Part shown: in pieces, positions 12,578 through 25,550 of the stretch | Layout: every line of letters starts with the position of its first letter | Position numbering within the stretch: position 1 is the stretch's first letter | Source: Vanessa cardui | Taxonomy: Eukaryota; Arthropoda; Insecta; Lepidoptera; Nymphalidae | Direction: 5' to 3' | Length of the DNA: 64,000 bases | Assembly (NCBI RefSeq): GCF_905220365.1 | Contig: NC_061134.1 | Location: 11,361,001-11,425,000, forward strand | Notes under the pieces: generated by a model | Told to the model about the DNA's origin: nothing | Database searches by the model: none | The model's input: the letters and a program-made list of their open reading frames with translations, nothing else | Made by a program: the position numbers and the translations under genes

Positions 12578-12854
12578 CAATGATATTCTAATAAACAGAT
12601 ATGTTATACCCATACTAAACAACAGAAAAAGGTGTGCCGCGCCGGGGACCGTTTATTTTACATTTCGTTACAAGTAAAAAGGATAGCTTGATAAAAACAA
12701 TAAGTAAAAGGGATAACCAGATGCTTTAATTACACAAAACGTATTACTACATAATTATGATGAAAACGACTAAAGGCAAACGTCCCAATTAGGACGTTTT
12801 CTAGTCTTCACTTTTTGCACGTTAATGACATATCTGTTTACTAGAACATCATTG
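12578..12854. mobile_element. hAT-type MITE, copy 1
   Basis: Terminal inverted repeats of 27 bp begin CAATGATATTCTAATAAAC on the left, and CAATGATGTTCTAGTAAAC on the right read inward (two mismatches). CAATG fits the hAT terminal rule. An 8-bp duplication, AATGTAAC, flanks it at 12570-12577 and 12855-12862. It has no coding capacity; an internal palindrome AAACGTCC...GGACGTTT lies near 12778-12801. The small frame at 12770-12955 lies largely in the element. Confidence 0.85.
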
Positions 12855-12862
12855 AATGTAAC

Positions 12863-14623
12863 AGAGCTATCCCGTATTGTAAATATAATATCGCACAATA
12901 AGGAAGTCGAAGCGAAAGATGACGATAAGAGAAAACTACGCCGTTTCAAAAACATGTCATTATAAACGATTACAGACAGTTACGTCCTCCTAACATCGAT
13001 TGCGCATCATTTACAGCTATAGCCTTTTATATTGTTATAAAGATCACACGGTCCTTTTGTTTGTAAAAGTATTTTCACTAATTACAGTTCTGTTATTCCG
13101 TTATAAGATTTTGTTTTTTCGTTTAAATAAGGTGAATTTCGGAAGAAAGTACCCGTCTCAATTGCTTGGCCGACTTCCAGTTTAAGGAAATATTTGTCTG
13201 ATGAAAGTTTCAAGCCCTGCGTTTAAGCGATCCTCGCTACGTGACTACTTTCACGGAATGCACGAAAGCGAAAATAAAACTTGACGTATTGTTTCATAGA
13301 ATTTAAATATTCAATTAGCACATATCGTATACTAACAATAGCGAGGCAATAGCTCACATCAACTGGTTGTTATTGATTAATTGAAAAACCTCCTCACTAA
13401 AACATTCAGAATTTGTTTACTTTACGTTTAGGACCTACTGGTTTAGTTGTTTAAATATTTATCAACGAAGTTTTTCAATTCAGATTGCATGATTCGTTAT
13501 TTATGCATTTCAGTTGCATTACACTGACGATACATAAACTTATGCTAGAAAAACGCTCGTAGACCGTCAGTTGCAGTTAGATGATCACCACAAAATGAAT
13601 AAATTAATCCTTTTTTTATCCATACACGTAGATATATACGTGTATATTTAAAGAGTCGTGAATAACGTTCTCTATAAGTATGATTCACCAGCTTCTCAAC
13701 GTGGCTTAGTAATAATACAAGTGGACAAAGAACAAAGTATTGAGGTAAATCCAAACTTTTCTTAGAAAATTTTCTAATTTCTATGCTTCGAATAACTTGT
13801 TCGAATTCTCAGTAAACTATTAAAACAGCTGACTTATCAAACGAAATACCTCTAGAAGTTGCGCAGACGTCTAGACGTGCGTGAATGTAAAGTCTAGAAC
13901 TAGCAGGCAGACACCCTGCCACCTTCCTTTCTCCCGTCTGCATTTGCGGTATATTTGCTCACGAATAAAATTGCGTCTGGATACCGTCTGCAGTTTAAAT
14001 TCGATGCTGCTGTTCTTTTTTATCTGGCAAGCTTCTTGATTTTACCCCTCGATAAACAAACCTTTGGAATATGTGAAATAAAACATCTTCATCGTGTTAT
14101 TGGATTATATATTCAAAACGATTTGTTGAATTGAGTTGAAACTTTGTTCAATTAATTTTACACTTCATTAATACTTAATATTTAATAGTTTTTTTATAAC
14201 ATCAATGTACTATAGCTTGTAAAATGAAATGGAATTGCAAAAGCCTGTGGGTTTTTTAAAAAGTGGACCTGTTATTTTTTATTGCGTAAAACGACAAATA
14301 ACAAGACAATTCATTTGTATCCTGTATTTAAATATAACGTCTGACTTTATATATAACGTCGAGATGTTTAAACGTTCAGGTTCTGCGGAGTTGGATGTTA
14401 AGTTGTGCCAACTGCGTAACCATTATGAGTCAAGCCGGAACTGTATTTGAACAAGAATAACAAAGACTTCGAAATTATAAAAAAAAAACGTACGATCTAC
14501 TTTGTCTTGTTTCATAATAGTATTTTAAGAAACAATTGTAATTGTCGTACACTTTTCGTTTTAGATTAGTTAATAGAACACTTACAAAATATTGAATTTT
14601 TTACCAAACTAAATCTTCAGGCT
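12863..14623. other. Non-coding stretch between the two hAT MITEs
   Basis: No gene recognised. The short frames at 13000, 13545 and 14229 show no domain. The block at 13880-13990 is less AT-rich but has no splice-bounded coding frame that I can support. Confidence 0.5.
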
Positions 14624-14631
14624 CATGTAGG

Positions 14632-14918
14632 CAATGATACATATTCTAATAAACAGATATGTCTATTTTACACCGGGGACCGTTTATTTTACATTTCGTT
14701 ACAAGTAAAAAGGATAGCTTGATAAAAAACAATAAGTAAAAGGGATAACTAGATGTTTTTATTACGCAAAACGCATTACTGCATAGTTATATTTTATTAT
14801 AACGTATTACTGGCATAATTATGATGAAAACGACTAAAGGCAAACGTCCCAATTAGGACGTTTTCTAGTCTTCACTTTTTGCGCGTTAATGACATATCTG
14901 TTTACTAGAACATCATTG
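14632..14918. mobile_element. hAT-type MITE, copy 2
   Basis: Same family as the element at 12578, with 4 extra bases in the left terminal repeat and some internal insertions. A perfect 8-bp duplication, CATGTAGG, lies at 14624-14631 and 14919-14926. Confidence 0.87.
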
Positions 14919-14942
14919 CATGTAGGTATTTTATTATAATTA

Positions 14943-15168
14943 TTATAAAGACAACATCACATACATTACTCTGATCCCAATGTAAGTAGCTAAAGCACTT
15001 GTGTTATGGAAAATCAGAAGTAACGACGGTACCATAAACACCCAGACCCAAGACAACATAGAAAACTAATGATAATCTACATCAACTCGGCCGGGCATCG
15101 AATCCGGGACCTCGGAGTGGCGTACCTATGAAAACGGCGTACACACCACTCCAGCACGGAGGTCGTAA
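14943..15168 (-). repeat. Second tRNA-derived SINE family
   Basis: On the minus strand the head reads GACCTCCGTGCTGGAGTGGT (A box region) and CCCGGATTCGATGCCCGGCC (B box region). A non-tRNA body follows containing GGGTCTGGGTGTTTATGGTA and TCCATAACACAAGTGC. I recognise this as a known lepidopteran SINE type but cannot name it with certainty. Confidence 0.75.
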
Positions 15169-15169
15169 A

Positions 15170-17275
15170 TAGGTAGATTGAAGAATTGTTCAATATTGCT
15201 GTATTCCAGGAAAAGCGACTTATTGAAGTCATTAAAATCACAGACACAATGAGTGTGACAATGTCGTTATCATGGGTTAAAGCCCAATACCAATCATTTA
15301 CTATTGTTCTTCTGCCTAATCAGTAAAAAACAAAAAAAACAGTCTGTTTTCATTACCTAACTTTGAACTTTCAGCACACCCACCTCTATTTTAAACATAA
15401 CATTTAAATGTATATTTTTACAATAGAAAACAATTTTACAAAGGAAATTGTAATTGAAAATATAAGAAAAGAATTTCTTGCTTTAAAATAGCTTTATTAC
15501 TATTAATATTTCGTCGAGCATTCGCCGTTCCATTGTAGTGAGGCAGTAGAAAGGTGTCGGGCTCAACAATGCCAATGTGCTTCGAAGATTTCTGTGCTAT
15601 GCCGCCATTTATAAAAGCCTTTTCTACCAATTGAAGTTTATTTAAATCCTTATCCAATTCTTCATTGAATTCGCTTTGAGAAGAGATCTTTAACAGCCAT
15701 CCTGTTCTACTAATTTGTCTTTCCTTGCCCTCATTACTTAATGTACCTGATTGTGTAGATTGTTTTTACCTGTAGTTTGTTTCTTTAAATTTAATTCTAC
15801 CATAAATTAAAAAGAAATTTTATCTTTTGTCTATTTTTTGCAAATTTTATTGCACTTATAAAACATTCTTTGACAATATTTACTTATAAAAATATTATAA
15901 AGATTTATCTTACTGGGAAACTTTAAATTGTCTTGCTTTAGTAATAATATGCACTATACAGCCTTATATATACGTAACGAAAAATAGGTTATAGCTTTGA
16001 CAAAATTTAATATACATATAGTCTGTGCATTTCGTATATGTTATCTGTAGTATTTAGTCTGTATACATAATTTCATCTTGTCACAAGATAAACAAAAGAA
16101 GCTGATCATTGCGTCGACGCTTACAATGTTAAAAAAATAAGAATCACTTTATCTTAGACTAAACATAAACAACAAATAAAAATACATACAAATATATTTT
16201 ATTGAAAGAGTCTCAAATAATTTTCTTACTGGTACATGTTTTGCAAAAGATTGCCATATGATTTAATTAAATAAATTATATTATCTGTATTATGATAAAA
16301 TACAAAAATCGGTACACATTATCCTTTCAAATATCGTGAACAGCTGCCCTTAATATCTTTCATCTCTCTGGTTTATTTTCATATCTGATACCTATATTTA
16401 CCTGATCCATCCATAGCGATAACAAAAGAGTTCTTAATTCAAATAGAATAATTAACGCGATAAATTATATTATTGAGAGTGTTTCCGTGTAAATATTATC
16501 GTGATAATTACCAAGTGCTCCAGTATTTCAAGACGATTTGTATTTCTTATCATTTAAATAAAAAGTCGGTTTGTTGAATCATTTTCCGATACAAAATTTC
16601 TCAAGAAGAAATTTCTCATAATAACTTTCAACAAAAAATCTGTATATATTTAACACAATTTCATTTAATAAATATTTTATAGAGCATTGGTTTATTCATT
16701 TTTAAGAAACTTCCATTTTACTAGCTAAAATTATTTAAATCATAAATGTGATTCCACTTCAGACAGTACACGTAATATAAATAAATATAAATATCAAAGT
16801 AAGAAAGACTACTCACAATTAATAAAAGCTACCTCTTATTGAAATACTGAAGACTAGTTAAGAAATACTTTTAACGTATTCGTATGGATTTTTTAAAATA
16901 AAAATGTTAATAAAAATAACATTACGATTAAAACGGAATAAAGATAAATAAAACCGATATTCGATGTAGCGACTTTTAACATTCCGGTTCTTCACCTAAA
17001 TTTACCGTAATGTTACTTACCTTTACTTAATTATTCCAAGTTATTGTACCATGACTGTTTATAACTCGTTAACCACGGGACGGCTAGTTTAACCAACGTA
17101 AAAATAATGGAGATTGTGTATTTGAGATGTGTGTTTTTGTTGTTAATTGACTTAAGCAATGGGTTCGAGTGTTGGACCATTAAATTTTTGTACAAAATAA
17201 TAGTATCAAAGTTCAATACATCGAGAATAAGCATGCTTTTTAGACCGTTGTGCCGTTTGTTTTTTGTTTTTTTTT
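15170..17275. other. AT-rich non-coding stretch
   Basis: No gene recognised. The short minus-strand frames at 15436 and 17031 show no domain. Confidence 0.5.
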
Positions 17276-17475
17276 AATTCTCTCTCTTTGTACGCTTAGA
17301 TCTTTCAAATTACGCAATGGATTTTTATGCTTTTTTTAATAGATAGAGTGATTTGAGAGGAAGGTTTTTGTATATAAAAGATGGACAATATAGTAAAGAA
17401 ACAAGAAAAAAAATGTACTTAGTATATTATTTAATATCAGCATTGCACCCGTCCGAAGTTGCAGCGGGTTGCTAG
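17276..17475 (+). mobile_element. Helitron-like element, type C
   Basis: It contains the type C core (ATTACGCAATGGATTTTTAT, GGACAATATAGTAAAGAAAC) and ends GCAGCGGGTTGCTAG before T. The terminal hairpin is degraded (CCCGTCCGAAGTTGCAGCGGG). Confidence 0.7.
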
Positions 17476-18252
17476 TTATCAATAATTTGACTAACATACA
17501 TTAAAAACTTCCTTTGAACCGTATATATCAATAAATCGAAAGAGACTTAAGTCGCAATTTGACCTCAATTCCTATTGATGATATAATATAAATTACGTGA
17601 TAAGTCATTTCGACTGCACCGACCTACAATTCTCATAATAAAAGTATTGTTTTTAATCACGTAAACGATAAGCTATATATTATCGGTCATTGATTACAAT
17701 TAGCATTATAAAATGTATAGTCTGTAATATATCTTTGTATTTCTATTGTGCTAGAGACCAGTGTGGTTGTTCGACTTAATGTCAGTACCTATAAATACCT
17801 ATAGTTCGATTTGATTAATTATTTTCTATTACATTGTTAATTTACTGAAGAGAATTAGGTTAACTTACCTGAATGTATTTCATATATTTAATACATTCAC
17901 ACAATCATTGATCCATTCATTCACATTATTTAATAGTGTTAGGCGGCTTATTTGACTACATAGGTGAAAGTTATCTGTATAGGAAATTGGTTGTTCATAT
18001 TTACTGTACATACATCGAGTCGAAAATTATATTTTTTATTAAATAATGTCTACGTGTGTATTTCAGTAATATAATACACGTAATTAACATAAGAATTAAT
18101 AACATTAACCTTTAATATAATCAAATATGAATTAAAAATTTAAAATGAATTAATAGTTACTGTATAAATCTTGACCGCGTGGAATGGTACCAAGAATGCT
18201 AGCAGCATTTCCCCGTTGATTCGCAATATATAAATTAAGATATAAGTGAGTA
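17476..18252. other. AT-rich stretch with a small repeat fragment
   Basis: No gene recognised. AATGCTAGCAGCATTTCCCC near 18196 is a widespread lepidopteran repeat word; a shorter match occurs near 35850. Confidence 0.45.
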
Positions 18253-18318
18253 ATATTGAATAATTATATTTTCTTAATATTAAATTATTTATATTAAGAA
18301 AATTTAATTATTCAATAT
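18253..18318. repeat. AT-rich hairpin, 28-bp arms
   Basis: Arms at 18253-18280 and 18291-18318 are complementary at 27 of 28 positions around a 10-base loop. The length and near-perfect pairing fit a foldback repeat. A small-RNA precursor is not excluded but no known miRNA is seen. Confidence 0.7.
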
Positions 18319-19498
18319 ATGTCGTTAGTTAGGTATTTGTTAATTATAATAACACAAATCGTGAAATTATTTATTATATATGATGAGATTTTGAATTTCA
18401 CACTCATATGCCTGCTAGTATAACCGTATGTATAATTAACACAAATTTATTTCTGTATACACGTGATAAATAATTCAAACACATCCTTCGTTTGGATCAA
18501 CCCACGCGTCAAAGGCCCAACACGTAACTCGATGGTGGATTTAGAAGTGTATCAGGTAAAAAACAGTCAATTAGCTTGTTCCGTTGACCCGCACACGATG
18601 TCGATGAATCGATACGATCAACTTAGGTGACGTTAACCTCCCTGTTTCTTTGATAATGAGGGTGAACGACACGTACATTAGCATCGCGATAGATTACTCT
18701 CTATTCAATATATCTATTGATAGATAGAATATGAAGAGATCCAATTAGCTAAATGCTGCCTTCTACTTAGTTTGCCTCTATAAATAATATCGTGATGAAA
18801 GAAATCATCGATAGGAAACAGACACGTGTATAATGAAAATGTTCCGCATTGCAACAGCCTGGTGTAGTAAGCTCCAAAACTTATCAAAAAGATATGGACC
18901 CAATCCAGTTTTAGTTCTATGAACATTTACAGGTTGTAACTAATAAGTACATTCATTTGTATATTATTTAGCCGAACTATTGTTACTTAATTCAATATAT
19001 GTTTTTCAAATTCTTGACTTAATGTTGACTATATTTTTACTATATTATGAAAATTATTCATTTAGTATATATAATGTTTTACACTTAAAACCAAAAACAG
19101 ACCTAATGAAACCAATTATATGATGAAAATCGATAAAAAATATAATGAGAAATTATATCTTGTAAGCCTAATTTAAAGTCATATTACGTATCATTATAAA
19201 AATTGCTACAGAAAATATATTTTATATGAATAAAATCACTTAAACATAATTGAGAATACTGATAGTTATGAAGTTTTAAGAAAAGCTCGCAATTCGGATT
19301 TATTTCCCGAAAAGTGATGTCTAGTTTTTGTCAAGTTTGTTCTAAAAGGACAATCTGAATCATGACACTTGTCGATAGTGTTGATTACAATATGTCACTA
19401 TATTAAGCACATATACGTATAATGGGAGATTGATTTACGAGCCCAAGTAACGTTTGCGGTTGCTCGGTGGTAAAACAGTTTAACCTGTGACTGGGTGC
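18319..19498. other. Non-coding stretch with a SINE relic
   Basis: At 18835-18905 the sequence GTTCCGCATTGCAACAGCCT and GCTCCAAAACTTATC resembles a decayed family A-like body. No coding exon could be supported. Confidence 0.45.
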
Positions 19499-19770
19499 TC
19501 TAATGCCACAGAAATTCTTCCACATGTGTAGTACACCAATACGCATTGGAACAGCGTGGTGGAATATATGGAATAATATAAATGGAGTAGCCGACTACGT
19601 ACCTGCAATCACCCTGGTGTTGTAGATGTCCATGAGCGGTGGTAGTCACTTTCCATCAGGTGAGCCTCCAGCTAGTTTGCAACCTATGTCATAAAAAAAA
19701 TTGTTCCAAACATCTCCTCAAAGGGAGAGGAGGCTTTAGCCCAGCAGTGGGAAAATTACAGGCTTTTGTT
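19499..19770 (+). repeat. Family A SINE body split by another repeat
   Basis: The SINE body runs 19499-19575 (to GGAACAGCGTGGTGGAATAT) and resumes at about 19701 (TTGTTCCAAACATCTCCTCA) to the GTTGTTG tail. The inserted 125 bp (about 19576-19700) carries CACCCTGGTGTTGTAGATGT and CCATCAGGTGAGCC and ends in A8, the 3' part of a different retroposon. Confidence 0.75.
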
Positions 19771-21909
19771 GTTGTTCGATCGTTGAGGGGAGGGGTTATG
19801 TTATTAGCCACCCATTAGAGATATAACATCATGTATCACATGGTTAGGGCTGGATTGCTATAAAAAGCCGTGGCGTATCTAAATACTGGTTTAATGCAAT
19901 AAATTGAAAAATCAAAGATGTGTTAATCAATGGACGAAAATTTTACAACCGAACGTACGACGCATTGCATAGTGATTCGACTATGACCGAATCGAATAGC
20001 AAGTGTGCGTCATATTCATAACAAAGCTAGGAATATTTATAAATATTTATAAATATCCCTAGATTTGTTTTTTTTTTTCACGAAACTTTGACTTGCACTA
20101 TGAAACAATTATCTCATAACCGGTCACGTGATCACCTAAATGTCAACTTGTTTTGAAATCGCATGATGTATTTCGTGAATAATTTGCATACTCTGAAGCA
20201 GTTTTTCTGTGAGAGATATTTAGCATAAATTCTTTGTTCTTCTATAGTAATATTATAAAGGCGAAAGTAACTCTGTCTGCCTGTTACGCTTTCACGAATA
20301 AACTATTGAACCTAATTTACCCCCAAAGAAGACTTACCTTTTTATGTCTGTAACCTAAATATATTTTTTATAAATAACTTTGTGAAATAATCAAATCTTG
20401 TCAGAGAAACATGGGAACTATGCTGGCTCACTACAACCTTTCTTTCCAACAAAAACAAAACATTAAAAACTATTCCAGGTACAAGAATTGACAAGAAGGA
20501 AGAACGTACCCGACTATCGTAAAAAAAATATTAATCGATTTATTAGGTAAGGCCCTATAGCAATGGGCACTATTATATTTAGTCTATTTAACTGTTCATC
20601 TTATATGCAATAATGGTCTGCTCTTCTAGTTTTTATTTTCCAGCCAGCACTCTTAACAAATTAACTGACTATTCCAACGAATTCTTAGAAAAGTCTCTTA
20701 CGACCTTAGACACTCATTGCTTCTGAGTACTGATTATTCTACTTAAATAACACGAACGCATGTAAACGTTACAGGAAATAATTCACAATGGGGCAAAGTC
20801 CTCCTCCAGTCTTGAACGCAAGGGCTTGGACCTTATTAGCTTCTTATAGTACATATTTGACAAAATTAAATTAATTGAAAATGTTGCCATCAAATTCAAT
20901 TTAAAAATTTAACATCAAGCCCAAAGAGGTTTCATTTAAAAAAAATGTTTCATAATTAATCTACATTTATACATGTGCCTTGTATGCTTTCATAAAAATA
21001 TACCCGTTTTCGAATCGAATTTTTCGCTCGAAACGCAATATGCAATTCGAAAAGTTACGTTCTTTGTAAGTTGATTTGTAACTGAAATATCCGTGCCAAA
21101 TCTACATGCGTATAAGGTGTATACATAGATACAGCTTTACGATCCAAATTTATTTATAGAATATCTATTTACGAAAGTACGTATAGTAAGGAAGAGTATA
21201 GTCCGTAAATAAATATTGTATTACATAAATATTGAACCAAAATTATTTTGGAATGAAGTTCAGAGCTGTATATAAAGAACGAGAACCGTATATAATAGAA
21301 ACAAAAAGAGAATGAAAGTTTGCCTGGCCTCCGCATCTTTTACAATAAAAGTAGAGTGAACTGGTGCAGATAGTATCGTAAGGAAAAAGCGTTACTCCTC
21401 CAGGCAAGATTGCCTTCTCTCTTTTTTCTCTCTTGGTTTATATACAATATATTTAAACTAAATCTTCTATCAGTAGTTTCATTCACACGAGTTAGCACAA
21501 GCAGATCATCTCTCATGACTTTTTTGTATATCTGCATCCTTCGAATCGAATATTAAATGAAAAATTATACATTTAAATAAATATACTTTATATATTATTT
21601 TGATTTGACTACTTTGTTAGTTATAATTAAATTTAATCATAATCTGTGGTATCTATTTATTAATCTTAAAGGATATAAAACAAAAAAGTTATACTCACAA
21701 ACGGCATTGACAACAAGATATGAGAATTACACAGGAAATATATTAGAAGCGAACTGGCGACGCTCCGCAGTCTGTTGCATTTTATTTCATTGAAAATATT
21801 TTAATTAATTATATTGACACAAAGAAAAATAAATGAGATTCTTTATTTTTAAAATTAAAGAATTTTTATCTCTAGTTCTATTACTCGATGAAATTTACTT
21901 TAAATATAT
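19771..21909. other. Non-coding stretch with repeat fragments
   Basis: No gene recognised. It holds a type E Helitron-like 5' fragment at 20241-20350 (TCTATAGTAATATTATAAAG, GTAACTCTGTCTGCC), a short ATATTTATAA tandem at 20032-20058, and a relic (GGGGCAAAGTCCTCCTCCAG) at 20784-20850 that resembles the family A tail. Confidence 0.5.
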
Positions 21910-22215
21910 AATAAAATTGACAAAAAGAAAAACCGACTCCAAACAAAAATTATAAAACAAATTAATATGCACTAAAAAGTAATAGGTACAAATAATTGCG
22001 TATTCAAAATATTTTTAGAGTCCTCCTAAGTAAAATGAAATGACTACTTAAAAGTGGATTTACGATTATAAAACGTAGTTACAATTATTCTTATATTTAG
22101 AACCGGTGTCAGCCACGGGCACACGCGTCACCAATGAAAAGAAAGAAGCGTTACGAGTCCCTTAATTGTATAGTTTCGCATAAAACCAAACCAGTATTGG
22201 CTATTATTGGCTGGC
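21910..22215 (+). repeat. Family F repeat, contiguous copy
   Basis: It begins ATTGACAAAAAGAAAAACCG, runs through AAGTAATAGGTACAAATAAT and AGTCCTCCTAAGTAAAATGA to CCGGTGTCAGCCACGGGC, then GAAAAGAAAGAAGCGTTACG. Both halves recur, rearranged, at 39962-40345. The class is unknown. Confidence 0.6.
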
Positions 22216-23701
22216 TCTATGTGTTTTATATTTGAAAAAAAAATTAAGACAATATTAAAAATATCTGTATGGAGGAAGTCATTGGAATTATTACAACATT
22301 ACACATAAATACTAGTTCTTTTTAACAAAAAAAATATATATATGTTCAATATATTGTATCTTACAAATTAAAGAGACACATTTTGAATTCGATAAAGTGT
22401 CGTGAATGAAATATCACTGTGATTCAGTTGATTTAAACTCTAAAGTAAAGTCATAAGTTTTATTGCAGCGTGGAGTTCTGGTAGTTTTTTACTCGAGAAA
22501 ACTGAATATTTATTGGTAAAAAGAAATATATTAATAGATACAAATAACCATTTGAGATTATGTATATTCTTTGTTTCGAAATCAATTGTATGTTATCTGT
22601 TTGTATGATATGTGATGTTCGTTGTACGCGTGTGTGAGCGTGTGTTTGTTTATGTAAATGTGCTATGATAAACAATCTACAAATTGTCAGTAGGAAATAT
22701 GGTTTATAACTGGATGCTTCAGGCAATTTCAAACAACCAGCAATGAGTCTTTAACTATTTATTATATGTTTACTATACTTATACTACTTCGGCATCTTTA
22801 AGAGCAAACACATTTCTTAGGGCACTTAAGGCAAGTGTTCAGGGCCCCCGATTGATAGGGGCAACCCTCAATTGAAATAAAAACATCTACAAATTAAAAT
22901 CTAGAATCTATGAAGATATTAATAAAACAGTTACATGATATTTCAAAAAAGCAATATTTATTCTCAAATTGAAGAAAAATGAAAGGTTATTTATCTATTC
23001 TAACAAAATAGTGTTCTGTCAAAGTGATAGGGGCTCCTATCATCATATCATCCTAATATGCCCAGGGCCTCCAATGGTTAAAGACATTACTATTACTCTG
23101 AGACAACTTGTGTCGTTAAGAAATCTTAGCATTTAAATGAGGTAAGAGTGATATCATTAATTTGTATAATAATTTAAAATTCGAATCGAGTGCACTGTCA
23201 TGTAAATTAAAAGAATGTTCTGCATCCATTATCATACAGATTGGTTACTGTTTTAGTCAACAGTCTGTAATATTTCCGTATCCATTTCGAAAGGAGCGTT
23301 TTTGTTTACTTTGATAAAAAATGAAAACAGTTTTTCAAATTTCACTGCGAATTTAAATATAAAGCTCACTCTGCTACTTGATATACGATTTCAATGCAGA
23401 GTTTAAGGGTATAGTGCTTGTTTTTTATTTGTGTTTTCGTGTGTGTATGTGTGTGTGTATTTATATATAATGGAACTTACATACGAGCTCATTCAAATAC
23501 GGGCAACCATCACTGTTTTGTGCATCACGTGATTGTTTTAATTTGTAGTACATTCTAACACATTAATAAAATGATAGATGTAATGTAGTTTTCCGTTGCT
23601 ACCGTTCCTTTGCTTTTGTCCGTCGAAAATTTAGTTATAAAAATAGCTTTATACCTAATGACATCAAATTAGATATATTGGTTTCGCCGTTAAGCGCAAC
23701 A
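22216..23701. other. Non-coding stretch with (TG)n
   Basis: No gene recognised. A short TG/TA microsatellite lies at about 23431-23470. GGGCCCCCGATTGATAGGGG near 22842 and AGGGCCTCC near 23064 resemble pieces of an unclassified repeat. Confidence 0.45.
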
Positions 23702-23711
23702 GACAGACAGA

Positions 23712-24012
23712 TAACAACGGCCTGTAAATTCCCACTACTGGGCCAAAGGCCTCTTCTCCCTTAGAGGAGAAGGTTTGGAACATATTCCACCACGCTTTTC
23801 CAATGCGGGTTGGTGGAATACACATGTGGCAGAATATCTATGAAATTTGTCACATGCAGGTTTCCTCACGATGTTTTCCTTCACCGCCGAGTACGAGATG
23901 AATTATAAAGACAAATTAAACACATGAATCAGCGGTGCTTGCCTGGGTTTGAACCCGCAATCATCGGTTAAGATGCACGCGTTCTAACCACTGGGCCATC
24001 TCGACTCGTTCG
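23712..24012 (-). repeat. Family A SINE inserted in a Helitron-like relic
   Basis: A full-length minus-strand copy. GACAGACAGA occurs at 23702-23711 and 24013-24022. The flanks (GACAGACAGAGATACAGAGT, TTCGCATTTATAATATTAGT) are a type E element in the minus orientation, so the SINE inserted into it. Confidence 0.88.
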
Positions 24013-24367
24013 GACAGACAGAGATACAGAGTAATTTTCGCATTTATAATATTAGTATATATTATAACACCGTGAGAATTATTCGGGCCTTCCCTCACCA
24101 GTAATACCGCCTATTATGTCTACGATTCGATATTGGGCAATACGATACATTACTACCTGACTATCTAACAACGATTGATATACTGTTATGTAATATTCCT
24201 AGTAATACAGTTTTTGCCTGTGTATCAGTGTCGTATGGATAAAACATTTTAGTTGCCATAGTTGACAGTGCGTTCACATTATAGTAGGTTATACTTAGTA
24301 GCATACCCGTTATCTTGTCATCGACATCACTGTATAGTAAGTGAATTGTACATGTGTGTGTAATTAA

Positions 24368-24520
24368 CAACTACAGCCTGTATACTTCTCACTCATGGAC
24401 TAAGGTTTCCTCTACCTTTGAGGAGAAGGTTTGGAACATATTCCACCACGCTGTTTTCCTTTATCGCCGAGCACGAGACGAATTATAAACTCAAATTAAG
24501 TACATGACTATTCAATGTGT
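24368..24520 (-). repeat. Family A SINE with internal deletion
   Basis: The tail and CCACCACGCTGTT are joined directly to TTTCCTTTATCGCCGAGCAC, so the segment carrying the GTGGAATACACATGTGGCAG block is missing. The tRNA head is also lost. Confidence 0.8.
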
Positions 24521-25164
24521 AATCACACACTTATAAGTGTAATAACTATACATATATATTTATTTAATTGGAGAACATAAAGCCGTTGATAAACAAATTA
24601 ACAAATACTTGATAACTATCGGGCCAATAACAGTTCACACATATAGCATTAAAGAGACTGAGAATGGAAAAAAATACCAAAAATAACAACAACAATACAC
24701 ATAAAACTAAGTATCATTATAAAAAAAACCGCCAATAAGCCCACATGTTAAAAAATTAAAAAAGAGAAAAATAAGTTAAAAATAAAAATAATAAAAAAAA
24801 GAAAATAACTACATATAGAACTATAGTTATTTCAATAATTAAGTATTGAATTTATTATAGGAATAAGAAAAATATTATATTTAAGAGTTGATAAAATAGA
24901 AATAAAAATATCATCATGTTTGATATCATGATGCCTTTGATGAATTTACACATAGATTTTATATAAGCTTTTAATAAAAATGTTTGAAGTAGAAAAGTAA
25001 AAGGCAGTCTAGCACAGAAATATATGAAAACATGCTTAGGAAATCATCGAAATATTCTTAAGATAGAAATCTAAGTATGAAATTTATCATATGAGCAATT
25101 GAATTACTAAAACAAACTCCTCTAACTTATCATTTGTAGGTAATAATCTGTCATAGGTGTAAAA
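24521..25164. other. A-rich non-coding stretch
   Basis: Dense A-runs at 24660-24930 (AATAACAACAACAATAC, AAAATAATAAAAAAAAGAAA). No gene recognised. Confidence 0.5.
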
Positions 25165-25359
25165 TCTATATTAATGTTATAAATTTTAAAGTAACTCTGC
25201 CTGTATGTCGCTCTTTCACGACCAAACCAATGAACTGATTCTGATGAAATTTGGTGTGAAGCAAACTTTAACTTCAAGGAAGGACATGGGTTACGTTTTT
25301 TACCTAACACATGACAACCAAACCCCAAAAACGCGGGCAAATCCGCAGGCGACAACTAG
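25165..25359 (+). mobile_element. Helitron-like element, type E, intact ends
   Basis: It starts TCTATATTAATGTTATAAAT and ends GGCGACAACTAG. It is flanked by A and T, as expected for Helitron insertion at AT. The frames at 25205 (+) and 25122 (-) are translations of the element and are not genes. Confidence 0.75.
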
Positions 25360-25378
25360 TGTCTTCTATGCAACGTTA

Positions 25379-25547
25379 GAACTAGCGCGCACTGGTAACT
25401 TTTGTCACGGTGACGGTTTCGTCACTCTTGTCGAATCCATGAATATGTATGGAGGTGCGCGCACTTTACGACGTGACAATTAGTTGACATTTGTGTCTGC
25501 ATCTGTACATATTGACCGTGACAAAAGTTACCAGTGCGCGCTAGTTC
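25379..25547. mobile_element. Harbinger-like MITE, copy 1
   Basis: Perfect 33-bp terminal inverted repeats (25379-25411 and 25515-25547) begin GAACTAGCGCGCACTGGTAA. TTA is duplicated at 25376-25378 and 25548-25550. A TTA duplication fits PIF/Harbinger. The 169-bp element cannot code. It lies 19 bp past the end of a type E element. Confidence 0.8.
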
Positions 25548-25550
25548 TTA

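Noticed and set aside
25205..25483. 92-codon open frame with an overlapping minus-strand frame
   Set aside because: It lies across a type E Helitron-like element and a MITE; no protein domain.
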